From Phascolomyces articulosus (lineage: Eukaryota > Mucoromycota > Mucoromycetes > Mucorales > Lichtheimiaceae), in NCBI GenBank assembly GCA_025677815.1, contig JAIXMP010000048.1, positions 1 through 64,000 of the forward strand: a stretch of DNA of 64,000 nt, read 5' to 3'. Below, piece by piece: positions 11,927-24,877 of this stretch. How positions within the stretch are numbered: position 1 is the stretch's first letter; each line of letters begins with the position of its first letter. A program made the position numbers and the translations under genes. Under the pieces are notes generated by a model. That model was given only the letters and a program-made list of their open reading frames with translations. It searched no databases and was not told the DNA's origin.

Positions 11927-13277
11927 GTTTCATTAGTAGATAGAACATTAACATGTCTCTTTTTTTTTGTAACATTATCAGAAGCAGGCCCTTCATATGT
12001 TTTTTTTTCTCACTTTTCATATACACATATTATATATAATGATATCATGCCTTTTTTTTAAAGAAAAATACTTTTTATATTAGTTACATAAAATTAAAAT
12101 GAAAAAAAAGCATTCACAGCAGAATGTATCTTTTCCAGACATATCTTGTTAATAATTTGGATGATATTACTTACTACATATAAATGATTTTGAAGATTCA
12201 GTTTATTATGTAGATAGAGAAGTATTATATAGTGTAAATGATAATAGACTTTTTCTAATGAACTATCCATGGAGAAAACCTGTTATCCCGTTAGATCCAA
12301 AAATGGATTACAAAAATATATATAAGTAATCATTTCGAGTTCTGATGTAAGATGTATTCATTCCAGAGAAGATCAAGAAGCAGGTATACTTTAAACCATT
12401 CCTTTACGCTGAAGGGTTATAGTTTGATTGAGCTCACCTTTTTATACTTACCAACCAGTTGAAACTTGTGTCACATCTGAACTTTTGACGTCATATTCAC
12501 TTTAAAAGTAAAAGATAATCTATCTATTTTTTGTTATAAAAAAGCTGTATCACTCATTTTATTTTATTTTATCTCCATTTGCATAATAAAACATTGTGAT
12601 TACATCAGCATGTTTACATATATATTTCTACTTACTTATTCATTGTGTAGTAGAAAGTAATCAATAAAAAGATTTCCATATATCACATTATAATTATGAC
12701 TATGATTATATTAATTGAAAAAAGAAGTGAATTAAACTTAGTGTCATCATCATTTTGACAAAAGCGGATAAGAATAAAAGGATTAATTATTCCAATTGTT
12801 CATTTTTTTTAATGTCATATTATAATTTGGATTTGTAATTTATTATCGGTTAAAAGTAAATTGGATTATGGGAAGATTTCGGCATGATTCTTACTAAATT
12901 TTCTTTTTGTACCAAAATAAAATAAATAATAATAATATTAGTTTTCGTTATAGGATGATCTACTCTAGATAATAATATTCAACAATAAGATATAGGATGA
13001 GGAAATGAGAGTCATATTCATAAAGATATGGTAGTGAAGGATGTTTGTTTTTTTTAATAAACAAAAATGTCGGTGAATACCACCGTTTTTTTTTAAAAAA
13101 AGTATAAAACTGAATAATGGGTATCGTGTTGCTTTCTTTTTTTTCAAATCGTGAGAATACAGGCTAATACTTATCAAGCCCGGTATCTTCACTCCGATAG
13201 AACTTGCCCCACACACCAACCCAAAAAAAACACGAAACTAGTATAAATATCGACTGACTAATTCAACCTCAAAAAAA
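11927..13277. other. AT-rich intergenic region
   Basis: No gene is supportable here. The region should hold the 3' UTR of the surface-protein gene and the promoter of the PPCS gene. Frames in it are short and of low complexity. Confidence 0.5.
13241..13248 (+). promoter_or_regulatory. TATA-like box of the PPCS gene
   Basis: GTATAAAT lies 37 bp before the start codon at 13278. It fits a TATA box with a short leader, and the start codon follows an A-rich context. Confidence 0.4.
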
Positions 13278-13952
13278 ATGGAAGACCAGAATACCATTGT
13301 TCATCAAACTTATCCCATGCCCGCCTCTTCAACTACTACTGCAACAACAACAGAACAACTTTTGGATAATGGTCAAGGGGTCATTGACCCAGAGGTTTAT
13401 TTCAGTATGAATAAACCTCCTGCCAACTTGCCAGAATTTGAAGAAAAGTTGACAGCTTTTGTGGATCATCACCAAAAACTAGGCAACCGTGTTGTTCTCA
13501 TTACTGTAAGTTAATATTTTTTGTTTTTATTTTATGAAAAGGAAAAGGGAGGAATACAAGACAAGAGAAACGGTCAGAAAGAGAGAATCCATTGTCCATG
13601 AGTTTTTCTTTTTCTAAATAGTATTTTCTTTTCATTTTGATTCCTTCGTCAATAATATAGAGTGGAGGCACAACAGTTCCTTTAGAAAACCAAACTGTAC
13701 GATTCATTGATAACTTTAGCAATGGTACGCGTGGTGCCACTTCAGCTGAATATTTCTTAGAAGCTGGTTATGCTGTTGTCTTTATGCATCGACAATTTAG
13801 TTTGGAACCTTATCATCGTCATTATACACATAACCCTACACTTAACTTTTTGGACTATTTGGTACCCAAGGAAGATGGATCTGTTTCTGGTAAAGTTTCT
13901 ATATAGAAAGGATGACATAGAGAATATAAATAAGGAGGGAGGATGAAAAATA

Positions 13953-13988
<36 letters not shown>

Positions 13989-14811
13989 GTGTATATTTAG
14001 TGGATCCCAAATATGCTGGTGAAATGAACAAGATCTTGATGAAATATCATCAAGCCAAAGAATCCAATCGGCTTTTGTTGTTGGATTTTGTCACACTTTC
14101 TGATTATTTATTCAAATTGCACAGTGGTTCAAGAATCTTGGCTCGTTTACAACAAAAGGCAATTTATTATCTTGCTGCCGCTGTAAGCGATTTCTTTATT
14201 CCAAAGCAAAAATTGGTAAAGGATCATCTTTTTTTTAAAAAAACATTTCATCGATATGAAGAGGGACGATAGGAGGATAAACGTGACAAAACAATAAAAA
14301 AGGTGTGTGTGTGTGTGTGTTTTCTAACATCTGTATATTTATATAGTCTGAACACAAGATTCAATCCAGAGATGGTGCCATGACATTAACCTTGGATCAA
14401 GTACCAAAGTTTTTGAAGCCTTTAGTGAGTCTTTGGGCATCACATGGATTAATTGTTTCGTTCAAGGTAATATAATTCATTTCTTTATGACGAAAGAAGA
14501 AAAAAAGAGGGAAGAGAAACAGGGACATGTTTTAACTAATACTTGATGGTGAAATTCTATAGTTGGAAACAGATACCAAATTATTAGTTCCCAAGGCACG
14601 AAGAGCACTTGAACAATATGGCCATCAAGTCGTGATTGGTAATATGTTAACGACACGTAAACAAACCGTGACAATGATTATGAAAGATAAAGAACGTGTC
14701 TTATCATTGACACCAGAAGAATTACATCAAGGTGTTGAAATTGAAAGCAAAATCATACCTGATCTTGTACATATTCACGATCATTGGATCGAAACAGGTT
14801 TTACTGCATAG
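13278..14811 (+). CDS. CAB2: Phosphopantothenate-cysteine ligase (CoA biosynthesis)
   Basis: Five exons (13278-13505, 13661-13889, 14001-14215, 14347-14466, 14563-14811) give 346 residues, close to yeast Cab2 and human PPCS in size. The enzyme joins 4'-phosphopantothenate to cysteine, the second step from pantothenate to coenzyme A. Family signatures are [12 protein letters not shown] (split by intron 1), [26 protein letters not shown] and the C-terminal [14 protein letters not shown] region. It is a eukaryotic stand-alone DFP-type ligase without the decarboxylase domain, probably cytosolic. Intron 2 contains a (TA)n run at about 13956-13984 and intron 3 a (GT)n run at about 14303-14320. All splice phases close and the reading frame is intact. 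Confidence 0.93.
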
Positions 14812-15012
14812 AAAACTATCATATATATATTTATACATATTATTCATCAACATATTATTATTACCCCCATTCTTTGATTGTTCCCCCGCATGTTTTTTTA
14901 TATTTTCATCCCCCTTTCCATTCGCCACCTTCATTATAGCGATTTTCATAATAACAAACCTATTGTGCAATGTCATAGATAATATTCATTATCTGCTGTT
15001 TTAATTTATATC

Positions 15013-15018
15013 AATAAA
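15013..15018 (+). terminator. Poly(A) signal AATAAA
   Basis: A canonical AATAAA lies about 200 bp after the PPCS stop codon. It is the first clear one downstream. Confidence 0.4.
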
Positions 15019-15289
15019 TTTGCAGAGTTGGCTAAATATATGGTGTTTGTTCGTTTACATACGTGGTATATAAATTTGTGAACATTTAGTTTAATATTGG
15101 TTTGATTAATTGATAGTATATGATATCTCCTTCACAATATACTCCCCATTCCTTAACAATTATGTCAACAAACAGTATTGATGTTGAATGAGTACGTAGC
15201 CTTAATAAACCAATATAATTACTATAATTTTCATCAATATCATACATTTGGAACTTTTCCATTACATAGTTCAGTTTGACTTTTATAAA

Positions 15290-15525
15290 TATCTAATTTT
15301 GTAAGAAAAAGAAAGATAGAAAGAAAAAAAAATCCAATGTATTTTGAAGAAGAAAAATGAGATAAAAAGAAGAAAAAAAAGAGAGGGAAACATTTACACG
15401 TAGAAAAAGAAATAAAGTAAAAAGAATAGTACCCAAAACATCCAACAAAAAAAAGAGAAAGAGAAAGAGTGAGATTGTGAGATTGAAGAGAGAGAGAGAA
15501 TGAAAGAAAAGAGAAAAAAAACAGA
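15290..15525 (+). repeat. Purine-rich tract
   Basis: Roughly 240 bp are strongly biased to A and G on the plus strand (GAAA, AGAAG and GAGAGA runs). The tract lies between the convergent PPCS and Ccr4 genes, just beyond the Ccr4 stop codon. On the Ccr4 strand it is a pyrimidine tract. Open frames across it are composition artefacts. Confidence 0.6.
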
Positions 15526-15755
15526 CAGTATATATGTACTAAACGAGAAGCAAAACGGACGAAAAATACGTAATAAAATAGAAGAAAAAGGATGACGGGG
15601 ATAGTATTGTGTATGTGTGTGTGTGTGATATGGAAAAAAAAGATGTAAGAAAAAAAGGAAAACAAACAAATATATTAACATTATGTAAACCACAAATGAT
15701 TTCATTTGTCAATGTTAAAAAAAGGAACCAAAACACCAATTTTTTTTTGTTATTG

Positions 15756-18493
15756 TTATCTATTCGAATGATCATTATTTTCTTTTGCAGGCTGCCTGCG
15801 GCTTGCACTTCCAAAGTTAGGCTCCTCTAACTTTTTTTCAGGTCGAGGATTTCGAAGTTTAAATTCTGCCATGATGGGAATATGACTAAAAGAAAAACCA
15901 TTATCATACATTAGTCTATCCATCCTATCTAAATATATATTAACAGTAAAAATGAAAAAAAAACTTACTCGGATGGGAAATGAGCATTAGGAAATCCAAC
16001 CACTTTACTAAGATACTCTTTATCAATAGGACCCAAAAGAGAAAGTACATCCAATGTATTGGTAGAATGCCAAACATAATCCAGTACACCTTGGAAATCA
16101 GCAATATAATTTGTAAATGGTAATTCACCCACTTGTGCATAAGCACTCTTAAGGGATAACTTGTGTGCTAACCCATTATCTGTATAATCACCATACAGAT
16201 AATCACCGAAATCAGAATGATCTTGCTTGACTGCTCCCTTGGAAAGGAATTCATAGACACCTGAATCTGGTGCCGAATTGAAATCACCCGCAATGATGGT
16301 AGGTAACTTGGCAGTAGATGGATACACAATACCATCGGGTGATGATGCAGGTGGTTTCAAATGTTTTGTAGCAAACTTTTCGATCTCATCCATCAACATA
16401 CCTACTTGAACTAATTTGACATCGGCAAAACTGGGATCCCAATGGGTATGTGAATTGGCAACCAATACACGCGCTAATGTATCCTTATGTTCCAACATGG
16501 CTAAAACAGCAATATTATCCTTGGTCATCACTCGATTATAAATATCTGGACATTTCTTGAAATCCGCTCGTTGAAGTGCTTTTTGATTAAATTCCAATAA
16601 ACTGACTTCAACAAGTTCAAATCTGGTTGCATGAAAAAAAAAATGATGAGCTTTCATGTTCCTTTTTTTTTGCTGTTGTATTCAATATCAATATAATAAA
16701 CTTACTTGGATGATCTAAAAAAGGTGGCACATCCATCTACTTCACCACGCTCTTTATCTTGCATGGTCTTTGCACGAGATTTAGGATAAAAGACACTGTC
16801 ATAACCTGCACGTTCACGGAAATCATCCCTGAAATGTTCTTCATATTCACTATATCCCACTTCCTATTAAAATAACCATAAACAATAAAATTCTAGATGA
16901 ATATCTCTCGATCACTATAGAACCTTCAATCCTCCTCTTCCTCGTTTTATACTATATGTCAATTATTACCTGGAGACAAATGATATCTGCATTTCGATTT
17001 TGGATTTCAGATAAAATCAATTCTTTACGATAATCCCATGATAATGCCCAAGAAGGAGTATACCCATAAGCTTGAGCAGTAGCATATTTTTGACAAAGAA
17101 TATTAAAACAAAATACAGAAAAGGTTTCTATAATGATAAGAAAAAAAATGATAAGCGCATGATTCTTCTCTCATATGTAAAAACACAAAATGACCCCTTT
17201 TTTTCCATGTCCTTCTCGATTTTCAAATAATAACTTTACCTTGCTCATCTTCTGAACTAGTACTTTCAATTGTAATCCATTCACGTTGAGGTGGTGGCAT
17301 TCCCACTTGATAAAAAAGAAAGAGGGGTATGGTTGTATGAGAAACTTAAGATCGTATACATACCACCGACCAAAAAAAAAACACTTTTTTTTACCTGGAG
17401 CATTTTCTCTTAAAGATAGAATGACAGCAGCCGAACCATCCTTCATCAGAATATTTTTGATATCAGGTTGCATAGGATTACCTTCCAAACCTAATGTTTC
17501 AATTTGATACAAAGAACCCAATTCACTTGGTAAATCCGTAATATTATTATCGAACAGTAATAATTCACGTAATTGAATCAAAAGACCCAATTCAGGAGGT
17601 ACACATGTCAGTTTGTTGCCAGAAGCATCCAATGTTTTCAAATGGACCAATTGATTAATGGAGGAAGGAAGATAGGTCAAGTTGTTATAGTTTAAATAAA
17701 GTGTGGTTAAAAAGGTATAGGCGTTGCATAATGTAGGTGAAAGATTTTTCAACCCCATACCACCCATATCTAACGTAGTCCATGTTTGTTGAGAAGAGTG
17801 TTGTTGTTGTTGTTGTTGATTCTTCGGCAATTTGTTATTGAGCCGTCCATTGGTATTCGTTTCATCATCCAATTTCCCCATGGATTTATTATTACCACCA
17901 CCAGAACTCATCAATCCATTAAAGGATTTGGAAGGATTGTTTGGATCTGTTATTGTCACTGTAGATGCTACAGGTGCATTACGTGCCATAGCAGCAGCTG
18001 TACGTGCATGGTGATGCGGAGATGCTGACTGTCGTGAAATTTGAGCATACGTAAGTTGACGAGCCACATGGGTTGAATTACCAGCTAATTGCGTCATATC
18101 CGTAGTATTGGTGGTTGTGGTAGGGGTACTGGTTGCCGCCGATGTCACTACATTATGTTGTGATAAATTCGTTGTCGTTGGTGTGGTTGCATTAGGTGTT
18201 GTCTGTCGTGATAGTTTTTGTTGTTGTTGTTGTTGACCCATATTCATGGAAACAGGAAATCGAGCAAAAGAATTATTTGGATTCATTCCAAATGAATGAT
18301 AACCGCCATTCCCTTGTCCTTGTCCTCCAACTGATGGTGAAGAAACTGTTGGAGGTGCAGGTGAACCATTGCGTGTAGCCGGTCGTTGAAGATTTAGAGG
18401 AGCCCCCGATGACGAGTTATACATTGGTTGTAAGGAATGCCCATGTAAGGCAGAATAACCACCGAGCGCTTCATTTTCCCTTTCGAATGACAT
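15756..18493 (-). CDS. CCR4: Ccr4 catalytic subunit of the CCR4-NOT deadenylase
   Basis: Six exons (18493-17395, 17305-17240, 17127-16970, 16863-16706, 16622-15969, 15885-15756) give 754 residues. The order is: an N-terminal Gln/Asn/Ser/Thr-rich disordered region with poly-Q tracts; LRRs at about 242-366 ([38 protein letters not shown]) that dock on Not1/Caf1; and a C-terminal exonuclease-endonuclease-phosphatase domain. Catalytic motifs are present: [15 protein letters not shown] (metal-binding Glu), IAGDFNS, DYVWHS and SDHIPI (His; Ser-Asp codons split by intron 5). The protein shortens mRNA poly(A) tails. I chose the ATG at 18493 (MSFEREN); an in-frame upstream extension to 18655 looks like leader sequence. 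Confidence 0.95.
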
Positions 18494-19115
18494 GATCTTG
18501 TTAACTTTGTGATTTTTAATGAGCTGGAAAGATGATTGACCATAGGAGTGCCAGCTAAACACACAACACACAGATACACGAGTTATAGATATATATATAA
18601 AAGCGTAAAAATGTAGAAGAAAGAAAGGTGTGTCTGTATTATTTTTCTTCTTCAATAATATAAATAAAAAGGGGAGAGGGAGAGGACGTGAGAGTAAAAA
18701 GAAAAGAGAATGTGTATATTTATATGATGAAGTTGATATGAATTAATGAAAAAAAGGGAAGTGTTTTAAATAACTTCAAAAAAAAAGTAGTAAAAAAAAA
18801 GAAAAAAAGAAAAATGGTAGATTTGGACTCTATACTTTAAACACGTTTTTCATTTTCATTGATTTTATGCGGGGCTAAAAAAAATCGTTTTAAAGGCTGA
18901 TCAATGCTCAAATTTCGTTGTTTTCTTTTTGATTGTTACCAGGATAAAAATTTTATATTATAATAATATAAATATGTATATATGTATATAAATTCGATTT
19001 AGTTTGATTCGATTCAATAAACCATATTAAAAGGAGGCGGTTGAGAGAGAGAGAGGCTTTGTACTATTGGTTATTATTATTATTATTGGATATAATTTGA
19101 TTATTAGGATTGTTT
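18494..19115. other. Spacer with Ccr4 leader/promoter
   Basis: This 620-bp stretch lies between the Ccr4 start codon and the stop codon of F-box gene D, both on the minus strand. It is purine-rich on the plus strand at 18650-18830 (CT-rich on the gene strand), as often seen in fungal promoters and leaders. No gene is seen. Confidence 0.5.
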
Positions 19116-21719
19116 TTAAAGGGATAATTTTAATTTACACATGATATAACCATTTGTTTCTATGGAAATGGAAGCATTGGTAGCATCTAATTTGACAAGT
19201 GTTTCTTTTCTTGTATCCACAAGTCTTTTTACAGGTGCGTCTGTAATCGATCGACATTCGGCAATACATACAGTATGTAATAAAGAAGAACATCCATCGG
19301 TGATTTGATTTATCACTTTATCTGTGACAGCAGGAATTTCTGAAAAATCAATATAGGTTACCATTGGACATTGTTTAAGTAATCCCAAGAGTGTCTGTTC
19401 TTCTGTAATTTTGCTACAGCCACCTAAACACAATGTTTGTAGTTGTCTCCATGATGATGATGATGACAGTGATGATGATAAAGAAGGAGAATAGACTAAT
19501 AATGTATCTTGAAACACTTTGTCGGAAAGGTTTGAATTCCCTGTTAAATCCAATCGTTCCAATTGTGAAAGATCAGCTCGATAAAAAAGACGCTGTAACA
19601 TGCCATCCGTGGCTGTTGTAGGTGCTTTGGCCATGATGATTTCCCGCCATGTTCTTTTCCCAATCACTGATCCAAAATGACTTGACACGTGTTTATTATT
19701 CGTCCGATGATGGTGTGTTAAGGGGTGTTGAGGAAATAATAATGATTGTCTCGTCGTTCTTCTCGATGATGATACCCAACTCGTATTATTGTTATGATGA
19801 TGATACATACTGGGTGGTTCTTGTGCGTACCGATGGCGTGAATAAATTAGTCGTTCTAATTGAGGACAAGTGTGAAAAAGGATATTGGTGACGGGTATAA
19901 TATCCAAAATACAATTTTCTAAGGAAAGATTTTTTAATTTTGGACAACGATGTAATATTTGAGCTAATTGGGTCATGGTTAATTCATGAATACCAAAGAG
20001 TGTCAGAGAGTCAATAGAAAGTGGTTTGGATGTAGATAGTGTATCCAAAAAGGATTTTGAAAAGTAATGATAATAATAAGAACTTGCTCCACTGGTAGGA
20101 ACGCCTGAATCATAATGTTGCATAAGTCGCGTCGGTTCTTCATAGGGTTTGTCCGTCACAAAGCATGAACGGACTTCAAGCTGCTTTAGCTGCATGCATG
20201 ATTCGGCGACACAATCAATGATATTTCCCAGTTTAAGAATAAGTCCACGCCATCGTAAAATTTTAAGTGTAGGTCCAACATATTGTAACAAGTTGTAAAT
20301 TAAAGAAGGTGTGCATATTACTTCTGATAAATCTAATCATCATAATCAATAAAGAAGAGAAAACAAATTAATATATGAATCGAGTAAATTTTCCAAAATC
20401 AAACAACAACAAATATGTAATGTAGGAAGCTCTTTTTTCTCCTGCTTTCTCAATTTCTCTTTCTCCTTTTAACTTTAATTCACATAAGGATGTTGATATT
20501 GAACAATGAAATATACAAATATCTAAATTACCTAATTCTTGTAATCGTAATCCTGGGTATTCCATCAATGTCGTCAATAATCCATCTCCATCCACACATT
20601 CATGATGGATCTTGAGACGTTTTAGTGGTGCTCCATCCAATCGAGATAAATAAAGCCGTAAGGATTCAGGTTCTACTGGCATGTCATTATATGAAAATTC
20701 TAGAGATTGCCATAAATGAAGACTTTTCACCAAATAATCATGCCATCGTCGCGATACCCATGTACATCTAACAACACATTCAAACGGCATCATTTGAAAG
20801 ATAGCACTTGTCACGTCATAGGGTAATATTTTTACAAAATCAATTAGTTTTAAAGTAGATTTTTTCTTTTCTGATACTATTAGTTGTTGTTGTTGTTGTT
20901 GTTGCTGTTCTTCATGATGTAGTAAAAGTGGTCGTTGTCCTTGACTCGTTCGTGCCAGTTTTTCCAACGCCAGTCGTTCTCGTAATACAATAGCTTCTTG
21001 TACTCGATCATGAATAGGCCATCCCAAATGGTCACATCCACGATGTAACCATGTCACAGCAGCTGCATAATCCCCTTGAGCAAAACAAACATCGCTTGCC
21101 AGTATAAACCAATCCAAAGTGCAAGGTGGTGGTGGTGGTATATGCCGTCGTTGTCGTTGATGGTGTCGTGGTAAAGTATGATTCAAAAATGGGGTACTCG
21201 TCGTCGTCGTCGTTGTTGTTGTTATCGTGGTTCTTGATTTGTTTTTTGTTGTCATGATAGATCTGGAGGGGGTGGTTGTTGCTGTGACAATAGATTCCAA
21301 AAGTTCAAGTGCTTGTGTATAATATTCCAACTTCATTAAACATTGTACTTGATATTGTTTACAGGTTGTTATTGTATGAGGTTGACACTGTTCGAGTCGA
21401 TAAAATAATCGATAGGCTTCTTCATATTTTCCTTTTAAATATAGACTTCGTCCATAACTAACTAATTGATCAAGTCTTTTTAATTCTTTTTCTTGTAATT
21501 CTTTTGCATTGGGATTAGATAACCTATATATATATATAAGAAAAAAAATAGTTAGATTCTTTGGGTTCTGAGAAAAAAAAATAGGTGTGTATGTCGATCG
21601 TGTTTGTGAAGGAAGTTTTTTCTCTCACAAAAAAAAAAACCTCAGTATCGAAATTTGTTGGTTGTCATGGATATATACCTAGTAACGAGACATGAAAACG
21701 CCACAATAAGGCTCGCCAT
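19116..21719 (-). CDS. F-box/LRR protein D with N-terminal TPR-like region
   Basis: Three exons (21719-21679, 21523-20532, 20332-19116) close in frame to about 749 residues. After a 13-codon first exon (MASLIVAF) come helical repeats of TPR/APC-subunit style (SYGRSLYLKGKYEEAYRLF; SDVCFAQGDYAAAVTWLHRG). Then come poly-Thr and poly-Gln low complexity, an F-box (ILPYDVTSAIFQMM...CTWVSRRWHDYLV...LW) and LRRs of the cysteine-containing type (ERLDLTGNSNLSDKVF, TLCLGGCSKITEEQ, YIDFSEIPAVTDKV, CIAECRSITD). It is a probable SCF substrate receptor. The intron between F-box and LRR sits after QEL in phase 1 with G|AT, matching the three paralogs A-C. It is more distant from them and its LRRs are more regular. 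The substrate is unknown. Confidence 0.85.
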
Positions 21720-24700
21720 GATTTAATTACAAGAGTGATATATGTATGATAGATGTATAGTATATGAATAGGATAAAAGAAGTACAAGAACAAAAAGGAG
21801 AATATGCGGAAAGAAATGCAAAAAACAAAATAACGAAAGAAGAAAAGATTTGATTATTATGTTCGTTTATTGGGGGTAAACATAATGATGATAAGTGGGT
21901 GATAATAATAATATACGAGAACAGCACTTTTTAATCATTTTACATACATATAAAGAATATGAGTCGTTGGGGGGAGGGGGGGAAGGTTTATACATGAAAA
22001 GGCAGTTCACCTTCCTTCCTTCCTTCCTTCTTCTCCTCCGAGATACATTTTTATAATAAAAATAAGGGACAGATTAAAACTATATCTTTTGGGGGGAGAG
22101 AAGACAAAGTATTTTGTGGTGCCTGAGTAAGCCATAATAATAGGGACATATATAAACAGTATCTCGTCCTGATGTTGTTTATCCTCTCTAAGGAATGCAA
22201 AAATCATCTCAGAAAAAATGAATCAAGTCCAGATTATTATGATTATTATTATGCATGCATTTTCTTTGTTTTTATTTTTCTACCCAGCATAAGCAATAGG
22301 ATACATAAAACATGCAGTGATTACTATGTCACATTATATTATTATTATCATCCATAGCAAATAAATATATAAGATATGATGAAGTCTATATTATATCAAA
22401 TTAAAACAAAAAAAAAAATCAAATCCGCATTAAAATTGTGTAGAAGGTAAAAATGAAAAGATGTTAATAACTTAATGGTAATCTCTCACGATTTTTTTTT
22501 CTTGGGGTAGATAATTATATCCTGGTTAACCATTCCATTGGATCATCGTAGCTGTATACTAAAACGCGTGCACATATGGCTTTTATCCATAAAAGATAAT
22601 AAACCCCAACATTCTGTGCTACGCAATATATAATACCTAAAGAAACTGTCAAAATGTTTTAATATCCACGATCAGACTCATGTTCCTTATTGTATTATCT
22701 ATATATAAATCAAAAAATATGTTATAACATACCAAAACAAAAAAATACAGGTTATATACCACTATTCATCAAAAAGGTCTCTTTTTTTTTACATATTTTA
22801 TGCTGCTAAAGGTATATAGATAAGCTAGTAAGATATATAGTACGTTACAATATATATGCTAAATACCATTGAATAAAAGAGATTTTTAATTACTTAGTGT
22901 TGCCTAATCAATTGTTGTCATTGGTTAGACATAATATATTTCTTCTATATACGTAATAATAAGCTAACAAAATTAAAACCCGAAAGAAAGGAAAAACATT
23001 CCAATACTATAAAACAGCACTACTAGTAATAGTAGAAGAAGTAGTTCTCTATTATTATTTTACAATAACAATGATGAGATATTATAAAAAAAATGATCGA
23101 TATATTAATTCAAGTATTACAATTATTTGTTTCACGTTACATTATTTTCTGTCTTTTTTTTTACACATTGTTACATTGGGAAAAGGGTTTATCTAGAAAA
23201 CAGGTTTTGATATGATATTGTATTTTCATATATGTATAATTATGTACTTCCATAACATCTTCCTTCTTAATCATATATTTGGATTTTGTATTAACCTACT
23301 ATATATGTGTTTTTACATAACATCGTTGTTTCTTCTACTGCTAATCATCCACTGTTAAATACATTGAACTTTTTTCTTTAAGTATTATAAACCATTTGCA
23401 CAGCCCAAAAGAAAGATGTCTTAATGAAGCATTTCTTTTTATCATGGCATTTTATTATCAAAGTATACTATATATCCAAAAGACCCCATTCAAAAAAGAA
23501 TCAACATTATTATTAAATTGATATCGAATGAGAAGTTTTTGCATTATCACGTCGATGCACGTTTCTTTCCTGTTGTATGAAATTACTATATCAATATGGA
23601 TAATAACAGAACAACAATATTAAATATTCCTCTATAATATATTCATATGTTTTACCCATCACTTTTTTTGTTATTATTTTCTGATCTATTATTATGGACC
23701 TTGTGTCTGTACTCCATGAAGATGAAATTAAAGAGGATCATAGTAAACAGTATTAAATCATTAAGAATAATAATAAAAAAATCTTGTGAAACCTTCAAGA
23801 GCCCATTTCTTCGTGTTTAAAAAAAAGAAGAAACTTTCCACATTTATTATTATCAAAACAAAAAAAACAGGCATGATTTAGCACCAGTATAACATAGCAA
23901 CACCATTTCCTTTCTTCAATGGAACTTTTTTTGGCGCATGGTTACTCAAGAAAATTTATTATAGTAAATATACAGCATTGCCCCATCACAATTTTTGTTG
24001 CTAATAATGGTATTCTATACCACGTTTTTTTTTTTTTTTTTTGATCGTCATAAGCTTATTACCATATAATTGCCCAAAAAAAAAGAAAGTCTAACTATAT
24101 AATAACGCACGTACATGGAAGCAATAGATTTCTCCTGACACGATGGACAGAACATTTTTGGTAGATAGGTGACAGACCATCTTTTTGTATAAATATACTA
24201 CCTCCAGAAGATATTTCTTATGACAGGAACTAGGAAAAGAAAAAAAAAAGGAGATGTTTGGAACTCGATTTTTGCCTCCCTCACTTAATTTTAAAAATCC
24301 TAAAAATCAAAAAGCTATGCATTTTATCTATTATAATTATAATGGGCTTATTATTACAATAACCAAAAAAATAAGGGTCTACTAATATTATTATATGCAA
24401 CAGATACATGATAGTTAATTAGTAATAGGATAGCAGCAGATATAACAATTGATCTACATCATTCATATCAATGTGTCTATCCTCTCTTATTATATCCAAA
24501 TGATGATTGACTAAAAAAAACAATAATGCAACTTTAGTAGGACAGAAAACAACGATGTGCATAACAAGAATTCAACAGCCGATTATTCTTGCAAAGCAAA
24601 AAAATAAAATAAAGGGCCTTTGTTCTCCTTTTATACACACTCTCTCACCTTCCACCCATAGCCAAGATTATTTTAACACAACAACACGTGTTCCCTATTT

Positions 24701-24877
24701 TCTTCTTTCTCTCTCTCTCTCTCAAAAAAAAAAGTTTTATCCTAAAGAGCTATTCTACTACACTTAACATACTATATTTTTACATTCCTTTTATTTGTTT
24801 TCCTTAAAGGCTTACAAGTTACTTCTTCCTCCTTTATTTTTTTTATTAACACCATTCGTAAATATCTCTTTATCTTA
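21720..24877. other. 3.1-kb intergenic region without recognisable genes
   Basis: Both strands were read and nothing supportable was found. The DNA is very AT-rich with scattered poly-A/T runs, a (CTTC)n run near 22011 and a T-run near 24029. It separates the divergent F-box genes D and E and should hold both promoters. A distant enhancer, lncRNA or eroded mobile DNA cannot be excluded. Confidence 0.5.
22011..22036. repeat. (CTTC)n microsatellite
   Basis: About five to six tandem CTTC units are followed by a pyrimidine-rich tail. It is a simple repeat in non-coding DNA. Confidence 0.7.

Noticed and set aside
15240..15830. Several Phe/Leu-rich minus-strand frames of 90-140 codons
   Set aside because: They come from the purine tract read on the pyrimidine strand and have no conserved motif.
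18494..18655. N-terminal extension of Ccr4 to an upstream in-frame ATG
   Set aside because: The added residues are hydrophobic and Cys-containing, unlike a Ccr4 N-terminus, and the downstream ATG has a better protein start; the extension is probably leader sequence.
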